Positions 49,432 through 59,906 of a stretch of DNA of 64,000 nt are shown here, piece after piece (positions within the stretch are counted from its first letter, which is position 1; every line of letters begins with the position of its first letter). The translations under genes were made by a program, and so were the position numbers. The notes under the pieces were generated by a model. The model ran no database searches. It was given only the letters and a program-made list of their open reading frames with translations, and was not told the origin of the DNA. This DNA is from Candidatus Symbiopectobacterium sp. 'North America' (GTDB lineage Bacteria > Pseudomonadota > Gammaproteobacteria > Enterobacterales > Enterobacteriaceae), in contig NZ_PEHF01000073.1 of the NCBI RefSeq assembly GCF_015762685.1, positions 1 to 64,000 on the forward strand, given 5' to 3'.

Positions 49432-49773
49432 TTACTGCTCGCGCGTCAGCCAATCGCCATTGTCGATACGCGGCAACCCTGTTACCGAGTGTTGATACAG
49501 ATAGATCCACGCACTCCCGAGCGGGGTGCTGATTAACTCGCGCTTGTATTCGTGACCATCACGCTTTAGCGCATCGAGTTCTGTCAGGATAGATGAGCTT
49601 ATGCGATAAACTTCGCAAAAAATTTCCCCCTCCCCGACTACCACCGCAGGATAATGGCCAAGGTCATACATCTCATAACCACCGAGTTGACAATCCCCTA
49701 GCCACTGTGCGTTCGTCATCCAGTGACTGTTTCCCTGTTTGCGTCGTAAACTGCCATAAACAATAATTCGCAT
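49432..49773 (-). CDS. ytfP: gamma-glutamylcyclotransferase-like protein YtfP
   Basis: A 113-residue protein of the same length as E. coli YtfP. The family motif VYGSLRRKQGNSHWM at the N-terminus and LTELDALKRDGHEYKRELI are conserved; the predicted catalytic Glu lies in the latter. Biological role unproven. It follows tamB with only two bases between stop and start, the conserved tamA-tamB-ytfP order. Intact although both upstream genes are broken. Confidence 0.93.
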   Translation of the reverse strand: MRIIVYGSLRRKQGNSHWMTNAQWLGDCQLGGYEMYDLGHYPAVVVGEGEIFCEVYRISSSILTELDALKRDGHEYKRELISTPLGSAWIYLYQHSVTGLPRIDNGDWLTREQ

Positions 49774-49775
49774 CG

Positions 49776-52700
49776 CTAAAACTCGAACTGATAGAGCACA
49801 TTCAGTGCCTGATCGAGACCAGACACCGCTTCCAAATAGAGTCTTGGCATTAACCGATAACGCAACGTCAACGTTGCTAAAGAGTCAAATATGCCAATGC
49901 CGTATCTGACCTGAAGGCCAGGGAGGACGTAACCGCTGACCACAACTTGAGATTCCTCGCCAGCGCCCTGTGTATCCAGAGCTAAATCACTTACGCCAAA
50001 GGCCTCGCCGATTTTACCCACAACTTGACCACTTTGCGCAACCCCTAACCCTACTAAGGCCTAGGTCATCATATTACTGTCTGAACCGGTGCTGTCCAGC
50101 CCTTGACCCCGTAACAGGTAAGATAATGCTTCTTGCTGCGATAATGTCGGTGTGGAAAACACCTCGATGTGCGGCGCGCTCGCCGCACCGGTGATGAGCA
50201 CACCCGCCGTCACACCATCCGCCGTATTATCAGGATTGCGCACCGCTTCGATGTTCAAATTCGGTTCGGCTGGTGGCCCGGAAAACACCAGAATCCCTTT
50301 TTGCAGGATCAAATCCTGCCCGTAGGCCTTGAAACGCCCGGTAGGGATGTTGATCTGGCCATTCAGCCCCAAACCACGCTCGTCCTGCACCATTTTCAGG
50401 TCGCCTTGCAAACTGGCACGCAGGCCAAAGGCATCAAGGCGCACATCGTCACCCACGCGAATGGTCAGGTTACTGTTGATAGGGATCGCAACGTTGTTAC
50501 GAGCTAGCGGCTGGCGTTGTTCGTCCAACAGCACTTCATCCGAGGAGACATCCACCGGATTTTCCGGCATCTCTTGTACGGTAATACGCGCCCATGGCAC
50601 CCTGACCGAACCATTGAGCGTGAAAAGTTGCGGCGTGGCTTCAAACTCAATATCCGGGGAAACATCAAGTCGCACCGTCGGCAGCAACGTCACCCGCACC
50701 CGATCGCCCTTCGCCGCAATACGTGCCCGCCATGCTTCCGGCTGATGCCAATCCGCATCACCGTTAAGATTAAGCTGCCCTTGCGTGGTTTTCAGAAAGC
50801 CCTGTAGCGTAGAACTCATGCCATTGAAGTTCACCGCCAAACGGCTATCTGTCAGATCGACCGGCATCCAGTGACCGTCGATATCCAGCCCTTCCAGCGC
50901 CAGTTGTCCGTTCAACTGCGGCTGACGCACATTCCCCCCATACGCAACGCGCCGTTCAGCATGCCCGCCGCTTTTTCGCCCCGACTTAACACCGGATTCA
51001 TCAGCGCAAGGGAGATTTTGTCGATGGCGATATCGCCTCCCAGTTCGCGTCGCCCCTGCGGGTCCGTCACCTGAATATCACCCCGGAACTGGCCGTTATT
51101 GTGAATAGCGATGAGCCATCCCAGCGTCGCGCGGCCACGATCGACGCCCGCGTTCAACGTGAAAGTGTCAAAATCGACGGGCAGCGTGTTGCCGTTCATC
51201 TGCTGATGCAGTGCAACCTTGTTCCCAGTGAGCGCGATTTTTGCCTGTGGCAACCCACCGCCCGGCTGCCAGGCTACGTCAGCACGACCGGTAAATACGC
51301 CGCTCAGCGCAGTGTCTGCGCCCAAAAACGGTTCCAGCATCTTCAAATCAAAACGGTTTAACACCACGCTGGCCTGTCCGCTCGGGCCAATGTCGACCGC
51401 ACGCGGCACGCACAGCTCGGCATTCGGGTTTTGCCAACAGTGTGCACCGAGCGTGATACGCGCCAGCGCTTGCTGATAATCCAGCGACATTGAGGGTGAC
51501 AAACGCCATTCCCCCACTGGGGTAGTGAACTGAGTTTGATCCAGCGTACCGCGCCAACGCTGCTGTGCTCTGTCGAAGTGCCCGGTCACGGTCAGATGTC
51601 CGGCGACAGGTTCCCCTTCCACGTTCAAGCGCAACTGATGCTGCTGCTCATTGCCTTGCGCATTCAGTGTCAGCAGAGAAACCTTCACACCTTCCTGTTG
51701 CAATTGCTCAACGCGCAACGCCATTCGGCCATTGACCTGTGCATCCGAGCGCACATCGCTTTCCAGCGTCAGGAGATTGATGGATAACCCCTGCCAGCGC
51801 AGCCCTGTGGCGTTGAGATCCGCCAATAGCTGCGGTGCGGTGTGATTCGCGCAGCCGCACCGTGCCAGCGACGCGGCCCGCAAGCCCCGGCAAGTCACCG
51901 TTTAACGCAGGGGCGTCAATGACGCCGTCCAGTTTCCATTGCTGATCTAAATCGCCTTTAACATCAAGCTGGTTACGCCCCAATGCCAGGTTGATGCCGG
52001 GAATGTGCCACTGGCCTGCGGCATTGCCGTTCGACGAGCCTTGCGCCGTCAGTTTGTTTTGCTTGATATTGCCGTTCAGGCGCAGTTCGGTCACCGCCAC
52101 CTGCCAGTTACCACCGTACAGCCTGCCGCGCGTACTGATCTTGCCATCAATGCGCGCTGGCCATTTCGGCCATTGCTTCGCCGTATTAATGCCATCGAGC
52201 ACCAGTTTGCTGCGCCAACTGATGGCCTTGCTTCAGTCCACCAGTGCGCGCAATTCAGTGGTGCCTTGCAACGCAGAGAGTCGTAGCGGACTTATATCAA
52301 ACTGTTGCAAATTGCCTTTGCCTTCCAACGCCAGCGTGGCGGGTGGCACGGTGCTACCGCGAATATCACCGTTGATCTTCAAGGCATAATCCGTGGCCTT
52401 ACCGGTCAGACTTAACGCCAGATTATTAAACTGATACTCCGCCTCTCCCGTTAACGGCCAGGCGAGACGCTCGGACTGCACGGTCAGCGCCAACGGCAGT
52501 TCAGGCTGGGCCAACTGCGCTTTCAGGGTAAGCAGCGCACGCTGCGGCCCGGACAGGTTAAGCGTGGTATTCAGCCAGTCATGCAGGCTGCCCTCCACCG
52601 TCAGTTTGATCTTCTCGCCTTTCAACGGCGAGGTATTCACCACCCCGTTCAGAACAAAAGACAGCGGCCAGTTATCCCTGAGCGTGGCCTCACCCGCCGC

Positions 52701-53642
52701 ATGCAGGGCACCTTGCGGTGACTGGATTGCCAGTTTGTCCAACTGAATATGTTGTTGTTGGGTAGCGGCTTTAAGTTGCAGCGTGGTGAGGGTGATATCT
52801 TGATCGCCGGTCAGTCGCAGTTGTTCACCACGCAAATCGCTGATGTCTATATCAAGCGGTAGCGTGGACGCGGGTAACGCCGGCAACAGCGGCTTGGCAA
52901 ACAGCGCCTGTAGCTGCTCGCCCAATGCGGGTGGCATCGCCACTTTTTCCGGTGCGGGTGGCGTTACTTCAAGTTGCGGTGCGACAGCAGCCTGCGCCGT
53001 AGCGGAGGCGATATCACCCACTTCAGAAGCGGTGACTTTGCCATCTTCGGTGGCCACCAACGTACTTTCTGCAACGGTAGATGCTGGTTTGGTTTTCGGC
53101 AGTGCCACCAGCAGCGCATTGATTTGTGTCGGCAGCAAGGTCAACGCGCGCCCTTCCCAGTGCATGCCGGTGTGCAGTTCACCCAGCGAGATAGCGGTAT
53201 CATCCAGCGTGACGCGGATATTGTTGAGCGTGAGCTGGCTAAGACGTATCGGGAACGGAGCCGTCAGTTCGCCCACTGGCGCACTGGGGGCAGGCGTCTC
53301 CGCAGGCGGCGGCATGGCGCTGCTGTCGATGACGACATAAAGATCGCGTAGCGCAATATCATTGATGCAAATTTGACTGCGCGTCAGGTAGCCCAGCTCC
53401 AACGTGAGGTGCAGTTCACCGGCGTTGAGCGTGATACCTGGCGCTTGATAACCGACACCGCGCAGTGTTAGATCGCGCCAACCGCCTTGCACCTCGGCGA
53501 TCTCCAACCCCGGCACCCAACGCGCCGCGCCATTAAGCAGCAGATGCAACCCCGGCGTGGTAAACAGTAGTCCCGCCAGCGTGATGAGCAACAGCAACAA
53601 AAATGCGATGACCCCAATGGCTATTTTCTTTATCAGGCTCAT
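49776..53642 (-). pseudogene. tamB: tamB, translocation and assembly module subunit, four lesions
   Basis: TamB is a large inner-membrane-anchored periplasmic beta-helical protein that works with TamA in envelope lipid/autotransporter assembly. The locus is collinear with E. coli TamB (1288 corrected codons versus 1259), from [20 protein letters not shown] (membrane anchor) to the DUF490 C-terminus [10 protein letters not shown]. Lesions: TGA at 52233-52235 (RALVD-stop, Trp in E. coli); one inserted base near 51840 (ESHAPQLLAD); one deleted base near 50930 ([11 protein letters not shown]); TAG at 50061-50063 (NMMT-stop). The product from the normal start stops at residue 469. Its start overlaps the tamA stop by four bases (ATGA type). 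Confidence 0.95.
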
Positions 53643-55356
53643 AGCTCAGGCCCCAAACCAATATAGAACTGGAGATCGTTACGTTTCTCGGAATCATTCA
53701 CCGGAACGGCAAAATCGAATTTGACCGGCCCCACCGGCGAGGCCCAGCGAATCCCGACACCGGCACCGGTTTTCAGGTCGTTGATCCTGAGATCGTTTAC
53801 CGCATCACCGGTATCGACAAACACCGCCCCCCACCAGCGCCCGGTAAAGTTGTACTGGTATTCCAGAGAACCGGTTAGCAATTTTGACGCACCGGTCAGT
53901 TTGCCTTCGTCATCGCGCGGTGAGATAGAGCGGAACTTATAGCCGCGAATGCTGCGATCGCCCCCGGCAAAGAAGCGCAGCGACGGCGGCACGCGGGAAA
54001 AGCTGTTGGTTTCAATCCAACCGACGTTGCCACGCGCGACAAAACGGTGCTTATCCTCAAACGTACGGATCCAGACATTCTGCGCCTTGTATCACCGCAA
54101 AATCGATATCCGAGCCCCAGGTGGTATCTGAGATATCCAGCGAATAGCGCTGTGAATCCCCCCAGGTGGGCATAGTCCCGCCGCTCTGTCGCGTGCGATT
54201 CAGCGTCAGGCCGGGATAGAGCAGCATGGTGGTATCGGTGACACTGCCCTGAGTAAAGTGATCGAGACTCCAGCGCAGGTTGATGGAGCGCTGCCAACCG
54301 CGATTAAGCGTCCAGAAGCGCGCCACGTTGAGCATGGTGCCGTCTGATTTGGTGTCATTCAGATCTTCGCGTTTAAAACCGGCTTGCAACAAATAGAACT
54401 GCTCCAGCGGACTTCTCAGCAAGGGAATTTTGTAACTGAAATCCAGCGACTGTTCCGGCGCAGAGACGCTCAGGCTGCTTTCCAGACTGTGCCCACGCTC
54501 GTTGATCCACGGTCTGCGCCACGTGGTCTGAAAGCACGGCCCCACGTCGGTGGAATATCCCACCCCGTTTTCCAGTAAATTGCGCGCGCGGTGTAACGAC
54601 CGCATCCAGCGGCAGGATTTTATCGGTTTTTCCCGCCGCGAAATTGGGGGAAACTACTGCCGAGGTGAACCATCCAGTGGCAGACAAACGCCGGTTAAAT
54701 TCGCCCAGATCTTCGCTGGTATACTCATCGCCACGCTTAAACGGGATCAGATTGCGCGGATAGGCTTCATCAATTTGACTGCCCTGAAAGTGCACGTCAC
54801 CGAAACGGTAACGGGTGCCGCCGTCATAATCGATATCCCAGAACGCTTCCCGCGTTTCGCGGATCACGCCCAGCTGGCTTTTGTAGTAATGCGCATCAAA
54901 ATACCCTTTACGCAGCGCCAGGTTATTTAATGAACGCTTAAAATCATCATAGTCGCCGTGGTTCAGCACGCTGCGGCGTCGCAGTTGGAGGAAATCGCTG
55001 TCGCTGCTCGCATCGCCCTGCAGCAGAACATCGGTGCCCGCGATTTTGACCGGCTCGCCCGGCGTCACCGTCACCAACAGCAGCGGGCGTCCGCCGTTTT
55101 CTGCCAGGCGGTACTCAAAATTGATTTGCGGATCGTAATATCCCAGCGCCCGTAACCCGCGCCGGATCGCATCATCAACCCGGGCACGAAAGCGCCCCTC
55201 GGCGCTGACCTCATCAGGGCCGATGGTAGATAGCCGCGCACGCACGTTGCGCTGTAATTCCCCTTCTAATCCGACCACTTGCAAACGCACGTTCGCTGCA
55301 TAGGACGATGCAGTTGCCAACAGGCACACAAAAAGCAAAGTACGGTATCGTGACAC
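53639..55356 (-). pseudogene. tamA: tamA, outer-membrane Omp85-family protein, two frameshifts
   Basis: TamA is an Omp85-type barrel protein with three POTRA domains. A signal peptide (MSRYRTLLFVCLLATASSYA) and the POTRA region are intact to DAVVTPRA. There a two-base loss in a CG dinucleotide run near 54597 shifts the frame (native reading [19 protein letters not shown]). A second lesion, one inserted G near 54088, precedes [13 protein letters not shown]. The barrel with [15 protein letters not shown] and terminal FYIGLGPEL is otherwise present. Corrected length 572 residues (E. coli 577). No barrel can be made from the normal start. Confidence 0.95.
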
Positions 55357-55578
55357 GCCAACTCCCCACGTTCGTTTATATTGTTCTACACAGGCGTGTG
55401 TTGAAAATCATGTCAAAAACAATCCCACTCAACATCCTCATCTACACCCACTCTAAAGTGTAATGAGTAATTTCAAAAATGCAGGTTGCGCAACACCTTA
55501 ACCTTAAACGGGCTTGAACCATAAAGACAGCGTGAACTTTCTTAGTTATTCTGTTACCTATGAATAACATGGATTATC

Positions 55579-56217
55579 GTGGGAGTAACAACGTGGTACA
55601 GCACAGTGATAAAAACCAACGTATCCGTCAATCAGAAGCGCTGCCGGGGCGAGGCACGCCTGAACGTTGTCAGCCAACATTCCATGACTCACGTTCCTGA
55701 CAACATGGACGTTGCGCTGTTCGCCATGGGCTGTTTTTGGGGAGTGGAACGCTTGTTCTGGCAACAGGAGGGCGTATACAGTACCGCAGCAGGCTACACG
55801 GGAGGCTTTACGCCCAATCCCACCTACCGTGAAGTCTGTAGCGGGCTGACCGATCACGCCGAAGCGGTGCGCATCGTCTACGATCCGGCTGTCATCAGCT
55901 ACGATCACCTGCTACAACTATTTTGGGAAAATCACGATCCGGCGCAGGGCATGCGTCAGGGTAACGATCTCGGTACGCAGTATCGCTCAGCCATCTACAC
56001 GCTCACCGCAGAACAGATGACGTTGGCGAAGGCCAGTCTGGCGCGTTTCCAGCAAGCCATGCTCGCCAGCGGTAATGCACGCACCATCAGCACAGAAATC
56101 GTCCAGGCGGGCTCCTTTTATTACGCGGAAGATGAACACCAGCAATACCTGCACAAGAATCACGGCGGATATTGCGGATTGGCGGGCATCGGCCTGTGTT
56201 TGCCGCCCAACGCCTGA
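55579..56217 (+). CDS. msrA: peptide methionine sulfoxide reductase MsrA, 5' frameshift
   Basis: Repairs methionine-S-sulfoxide in proteins. The catalytic domain is intact: active Cys in [14 protein letters not shown], then [26 protein letters not shown] and C-terminal resolving cysteines ([13 protein letters not shown]). The first residues of the readable frame (from GTG 55579) do not match the family, but a second frame from GTG 55593, which follows GGGAG, reads [12 protein letters not shown] like E. coli ADALPGRNTP. One inserted base near 55659 would explain this; corrected length 207 (E. coli 212). Translation from internal ATGs at 55684 or 55705 would still give the core enzyme, so function may survive. 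Confidence 0.7.
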   Translation: MGVTTWYSTVIKTNVSVNQKRCRGEARLNVVSQHSMTHVPDNMDVALFAMGCFWGVERLFWQQEGVYSTAAGYTGGFTPNPTYREVCSGLTDHAEAVRIVYDPAVISYDHLLQLFWENHDPAQGMRQGNDLGTQYRSAIYTLTAEQMTLAKASLARFQQAMLASGNARTISTEIVQAGSFYYAEDEHQQYLHKNHGGYCGLAGIGLCLPPNA

Positions 56218-56392
56218 TAAATTACTAATATTTTACGCCATGCTTGCCAAATGGCCCATCAACACCGTTATAATACTTGTGCCGCCTGACATTCGTTACG
56301 GCGGCGTTATTCATTCTGTCATCTAATGCGATTATTACTATTCATGCATTCATGACCTTCCTGAGGATCTGGCCACGACGGCCGGAAAACAT

Positions 56393-57733
56393 ATGTTAAA
56401 CAGTTTATTACTTATAGTTCTTCTGATCGCGCTCAGTGCGTTTTTCTCGTTGTCCGAGATATCACTGGCCGCTTCACGCAAAATTAAACTTAAACAGATG
56501 GCCGATGAGGGCAATCTCAACGCCGCTATGGTATTAAAGCTCCAGGAAACGCCCGGTATCTTTTTTACCGTTATTCAAATCGGCATTAACGCCGTGGCCA
56601 TTCTGGCCGGTATCATCGGCGATCAAGCGTTCTCTCCCTATTTCACCGTGTTTTTCCAACGCTTTATGACGCCAGAAATGGCCGATTCCGTCAGTTTTGC
56701 CTGTTCCTTTGTACTGGTAACCAGTCTGTTTATTCTGTTGGGTGACTTGACGCCGAAACGCATTGGCATGACGACACCGGAAGCCGTTGCTATCCGGATT
56801 ATCAATCCCATGCGCTTCTGCCTGTTCTTTTTCCGTCCGTTGGTGTGGTTTTTTAACGGCCTGTCGAATGTGATCTTTCGTTTGCTCAAACTGCCTATGG
56901 TACGCAACGACGACATCACCTCCGATGACATTTACACAGTGGTGGAAGCTGGGGCACTGGCGTGCGTGCTGCGTAAGCAAGAGCATGAATTGATTGAAAA
57001 CGTCTTTGAGCTGGAATCTTGCACGGTGCCCTCGTCGATGACATCGCGGGAAAGCGTGGTGTTTTTCGATCTGCACGAAGACGAAGCGCAAATAAAAGAG
57101 AAGATTGCCCAACAACCGCACTCCAAGTTTCTGGTGTGCAACGGCAATATCGACCAGGTCGTCGGTTATGTTGACTCCAAGGATCTGCTCAACCGCGTTT
57201 TGGGCAACCAGAGCCTGGCGCTCAACGGCGGTATTCAAATCCTCACCGCGCTGATCGTGCCCGATACGCTGACACTGTCGGAAGCGCTGGAAAGCTTTAA
57301 AGCGGCGGGCGAAGATTTCGCGGTGATCCTGAACGAATATGCGCTGGTGGTCGGCATTATCACCCTGAACGATGTGATGACCACACTGATGGGCGATCTG
57401 GTTGGTCAGGGCATGGAAGAACAGATTGTGGAGCGTGATGAAAACTCGTGACTCATCGATGGCGGCACACCGATTGAAGACGTGATGCGGGCGCTGGATA
57501 TCGACGATTTTCCCCATTCGGACAATTACGAAACCATCGGCGGATTTATTATGTATACGCTGCGCAAGATTCCGAAACGCACCGATTCTGTCCGCTTTGC
57601 AGGTTACAAATTTGAAGTGGTGGATATCGACAGCTACAAGATTGACCAGTTGCTGGTCACTCGTCTTGAAGAGAAGAACGCAGCGTCTGCGGCGATTGCC
57701 GATACAGAACCCACGGCAGAACCTAAAAGCTAG
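56393..57733 (+). pseudogene. ytfL: ytfL, CNNM/CBS-domain transporter, in-frame TGA
   Basis: YtfL belongs to the HlyC/CorC-CNNM family: an N-terminal DUF21 membrane domain (four helices, residues 1-190), a pair of CBS domains and a C-terminal CorC-HlyC domain. The gene is collinear with E. coli (446 versus 447 codons). TGA at 57449-57451 replaces the Trp of DENSWLIDGGTP, removing the C-terminal domain; the frame continues correctly to 57733 (PKRTDSVRFAGYKFEVVDID). Two further substitutions to Cys are visible in otherwise conserved text: GALACVLRKQ (Gly in E. coli) and LESCTVPSSM (Arg in E. coli). Confidence 0.93.
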
Positions 57734-57768
57734 TCTTCAACCTGCGCCAGCCTGAACCGCTAGCTCAT

Positions 57769-57798
57769 TGCTGCTGCCCATCACTGGCGGCAGCAGCA
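57769..57798. terminator. hairpin between convergent ytfL and ytfK
   Basis: TGCTGCTGCC and GGCAGCAGCA form a perfect 10-bp stem with a 10-base loop between the two stop codons. Poor T-runs; probably a weak bidirectional terminator. Confidence 0.45.
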
Positions 57799-57812
57799 TT
57801 CCTCTCGAACCG

Positions 57813-58019
57813 TTAGCCCATGTCGGCTTGCAGCCACATCACCTGACGGTTCACCTCAGACATCACCAGCAAATGCTGTTTGTCTTGGGTTTTCGGCAGT
57901 AATATTTTGCCGTAATCAAACTCGAAAGCACCGATGCCTCTGATATACAACCGGCCACGAAACAGCGTTTTCACGTACTTCGCAACTTTTAACGGGTTGT
58001 AACGTTCGAAGATCCGCAT
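57813..58019 (-). CDS. ytfK: YtfK (DUF1107), SpoT-linked stringent-response factor
   Basis: A 68-residue basic protein matching E. coli YtfK throughout ([50 protein letters not shown]). In E. coli YtfK shifts SpoT toward (p)ppGpp synthesis under phosphate or fatty-acid starvation. Intact in a cluster where all neighbours (ytfL, ytfJ) are broken. AGGAG lies upstream of the start. Confidence 0.93.
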   Translation of the reverse strand: MRIFERYNPLKVAKYVKTLFRGRLYIRGIGAFEFDYGKILLPKTQDKQHLLVMSEVNRQVMWLQADMG

Positions 58020-58332
58020 TGTATCTCTCCTCCCGTTTTCATTTTTCTCTTCGGCCCCAAGCTGGGGTATAAAATCACGCGTTAATAAAACGCCTAACTA
58101 TTAGTGTCGCCAGATGGCATTTAGTTTCACACAAAAAAACGGCATAATTCACCGGGTTTTCAGACTGTTATAAGATAGTTCCGTTATCGATCAGCATAGT
58201 TTTATTTTTACCTTTACGTAACAAAAGTTGTGAATCTCCATCACATTTCAGACAGGACAGACCAGATATCTTCCTCTACGCTTAAGCAACGGTTTCGCGT
58301 AACCTTCGCCGCTTTCTACCAGAGGACACGTT
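58020..58332. other. ytfK-ytfJ intergenic region
   Basis: No gene. AT-rich sequence suited to divergent promoters (for example TATAAGATAG near 58169). TTGTGAATCTCCATCACATT at about 58226-58245 resembles a CRP site but has a seven-base rather than six-base spacer. AGAGGACACG precedes the ytfJ ATG. Confidence 0.4.
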
Positions 58333-58914
58333 ATGACTGCCTGCCACACCTCGACGCTGTGTCTGCGAATAGCCCTGTTGAGCTGGTGTACCCTGTTGGC
58401 GCTGCCCTGCATGGTGCACAACCTTACGCTCAACAGCACCTTGCCCCCCACCGGCATTGCCGATAAAGGGGAACTGATGTATCAGAACCAACAGTTTAGC
58501 TACCAGAACTGGAACAGCGCACAGCTCGTGGGAAAGGTACGCGTCATCCAGCACATTGCAGGTAGGACATCGGGCAAAGAGATGAACGATCCGCTGATAA
58601 GTGCGATCAAGGCCGCTAATCTAGCGCGTGAATATTACCAAACGACGACAATCGTCAATACCGACGACGCCATCATCGGCACTGGCTTGTTTGTTCGCAG
58701 CAGTCTTGAAGAGAGTAAAAAAACCTTTCCCTGGTCGCAGTTTATCGTCGACAGTAATGGCAACGTCTGCAAAACCTGGTAGTTAGAGCAGAAAAGTTCA
58801 GCGATCGTGGTGCTGGATAAGCGCGGCCAGGTGCGCTATGTCAAAGGCGGGGCGCTCAGTGCGCAAGAAGTGCAGCAAGTAATGAACCTGCTACCACAGT
58901 TGTTGAAAGAATAA
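58333..58914 (+). pseudogene. ytfJ: ytfJ, periplasmic thioredoxin-like protein, in-frame TAG
   Basis: YtfJ is a small secreted protein of the YtfJ/TIGR01626 family with a thioredoxin-like fold; function unknown. The gene covers 193 codons (E. coli 184): signal peptide, then QNWNSAQLVGKVRVIQHIAG, RSSLEESKKTFPWSQFIVDS. TAG at 58780-58782 follows VCKTW where E. coli has Gln (DAWQLDEESS), a CAG to TAG change; the frame continues correctly to 58914 (SSAIVVLDKRGQVRYVKGGA). The last 44 residues are lost. Confidence 0.9.
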
Positions 58915-58981
58915 CTCTCGGCAGAGAACAGGCGTGGACGATCGTCTCACCACGCCTGCCTCGCTCATACCGCTGCGCACA

Positions 58982-59721
58982 TCAAAACAACGACACGCGA
59001 AACCCTGGATTGAGAAAGGATTCACGCGGCACATAATTGAGTGTTTTGCCCTGCCAGTCATGTACCTGTGCACCGGCAGTCGCAGCGACAGCGTGCCCAG
59101 CGGCGGTGTCCCACACGTTTGTCGGCCCGAAACGCGGATACAGTTGGGCTTTGCCTTCCGCCACCAGACAAAATTAGAGCGAAGATCCAATCGCAACCGT
59201 CTGGTGTTCACCAAGCTGAAGCAAATAGTCTTTTAACTCTGCGTCCAGATGAGAATGGCTCACTACCACCAGCGGCGGGTGCGCATGGTTAACACGGATC
59301 AAACGGCGCACGCCTTCCACCTCTTTCCACGCTTTTCCCCCGATGCCGCCTACATGACTCCGTTAACCGGCACATATACTACGCCTAGCACCGGCGCGCC
59401 ATTTTCAATCAGCGCGATATTCACGGTGAACTCGCCGTTACGGTTAAGAAACTCTTTGGTGCCATCCAGCGGGTCTACCAGCCAGTAGCGCTGCCAATGC
59501 TGGCGAACCTCCCAGGTGGGCGGATCTTCTTCCGACAACAAGGGAATATCGGCAAACATCTGCGCCAATCCCTGCTTGATGATGTGATGCGCCGCCAAAT
59601 CCGCTGAGGTCACAGGAGACGCATCTTTTTTATGCGCGACATCGACAGGGCGTTCGCCGTCATACACCTGCATGATGGCGGCACCGGCGTCGCGCGCCAA
59701 CTGGCAAATTTGTTCCAACAT
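58982..59721 (-). pseudogene. cysQ: cysQ, 3'(2'),5'-bisphosphate nucleotidase, frameshift plus nonsense
   Basis: CysQ hydrolyses 3'-phosphoadenosine 5'-phosphate (PAP), the by-product of sulfate assimilation. The N-terminal half is normal with the lithium-sensitive phosphatase metal motifs LLSEEDPP and [12 protein letters not shown]. After PVNGVMY one base is missing near 59354; the true frame resumes as [20 protein letters not shown] at about 59170-59172 replaces a Lys (GSSL-stop-FCLVAEG). The rest runs to [11 protein letters not shown] at 58982. Corrected length 246 residues, exactly that of E. coli. Inactive. Confidence 0.93.
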
Positions 59722-59906
59722 AATGAACCTCGTCTTTCTGGTGCTCGCTGTGTATACAATACAACGCAGTAACGGACCTATTCTTTGTCAAAAGAGTGAG
59801 ATGCGCCACTGACCTGCCATGATTCTATGCCAATTTACTTCCTTTGGTAGGATACTTTACGAGTCTCAAATCCAAGTGCAACGCCAACATGAAGGAGTCA
59901 GGCTAT

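Noticed and set aside
38057..57451. Several in-frame TGA codons at conserved Trp positions (glnE, tamB, ytfL) suggested UGA recoding as Trp.
   Set aside because: Intact genes such as tsaD and cca-region genes end normally at TGA or other stops, the affected genes also carry frameshifts or TAG/TAA codons, and no selenocysteine or recoding context is present. Mutational decay explains them.
58226..58245. CRP-like site TTGTGAATCTCCATCACATT upstream of ytfJ.
   Set aside because: The two half-sites are separated by seven rather than six bases, which strongly weakens CRP binding; left as a note only.
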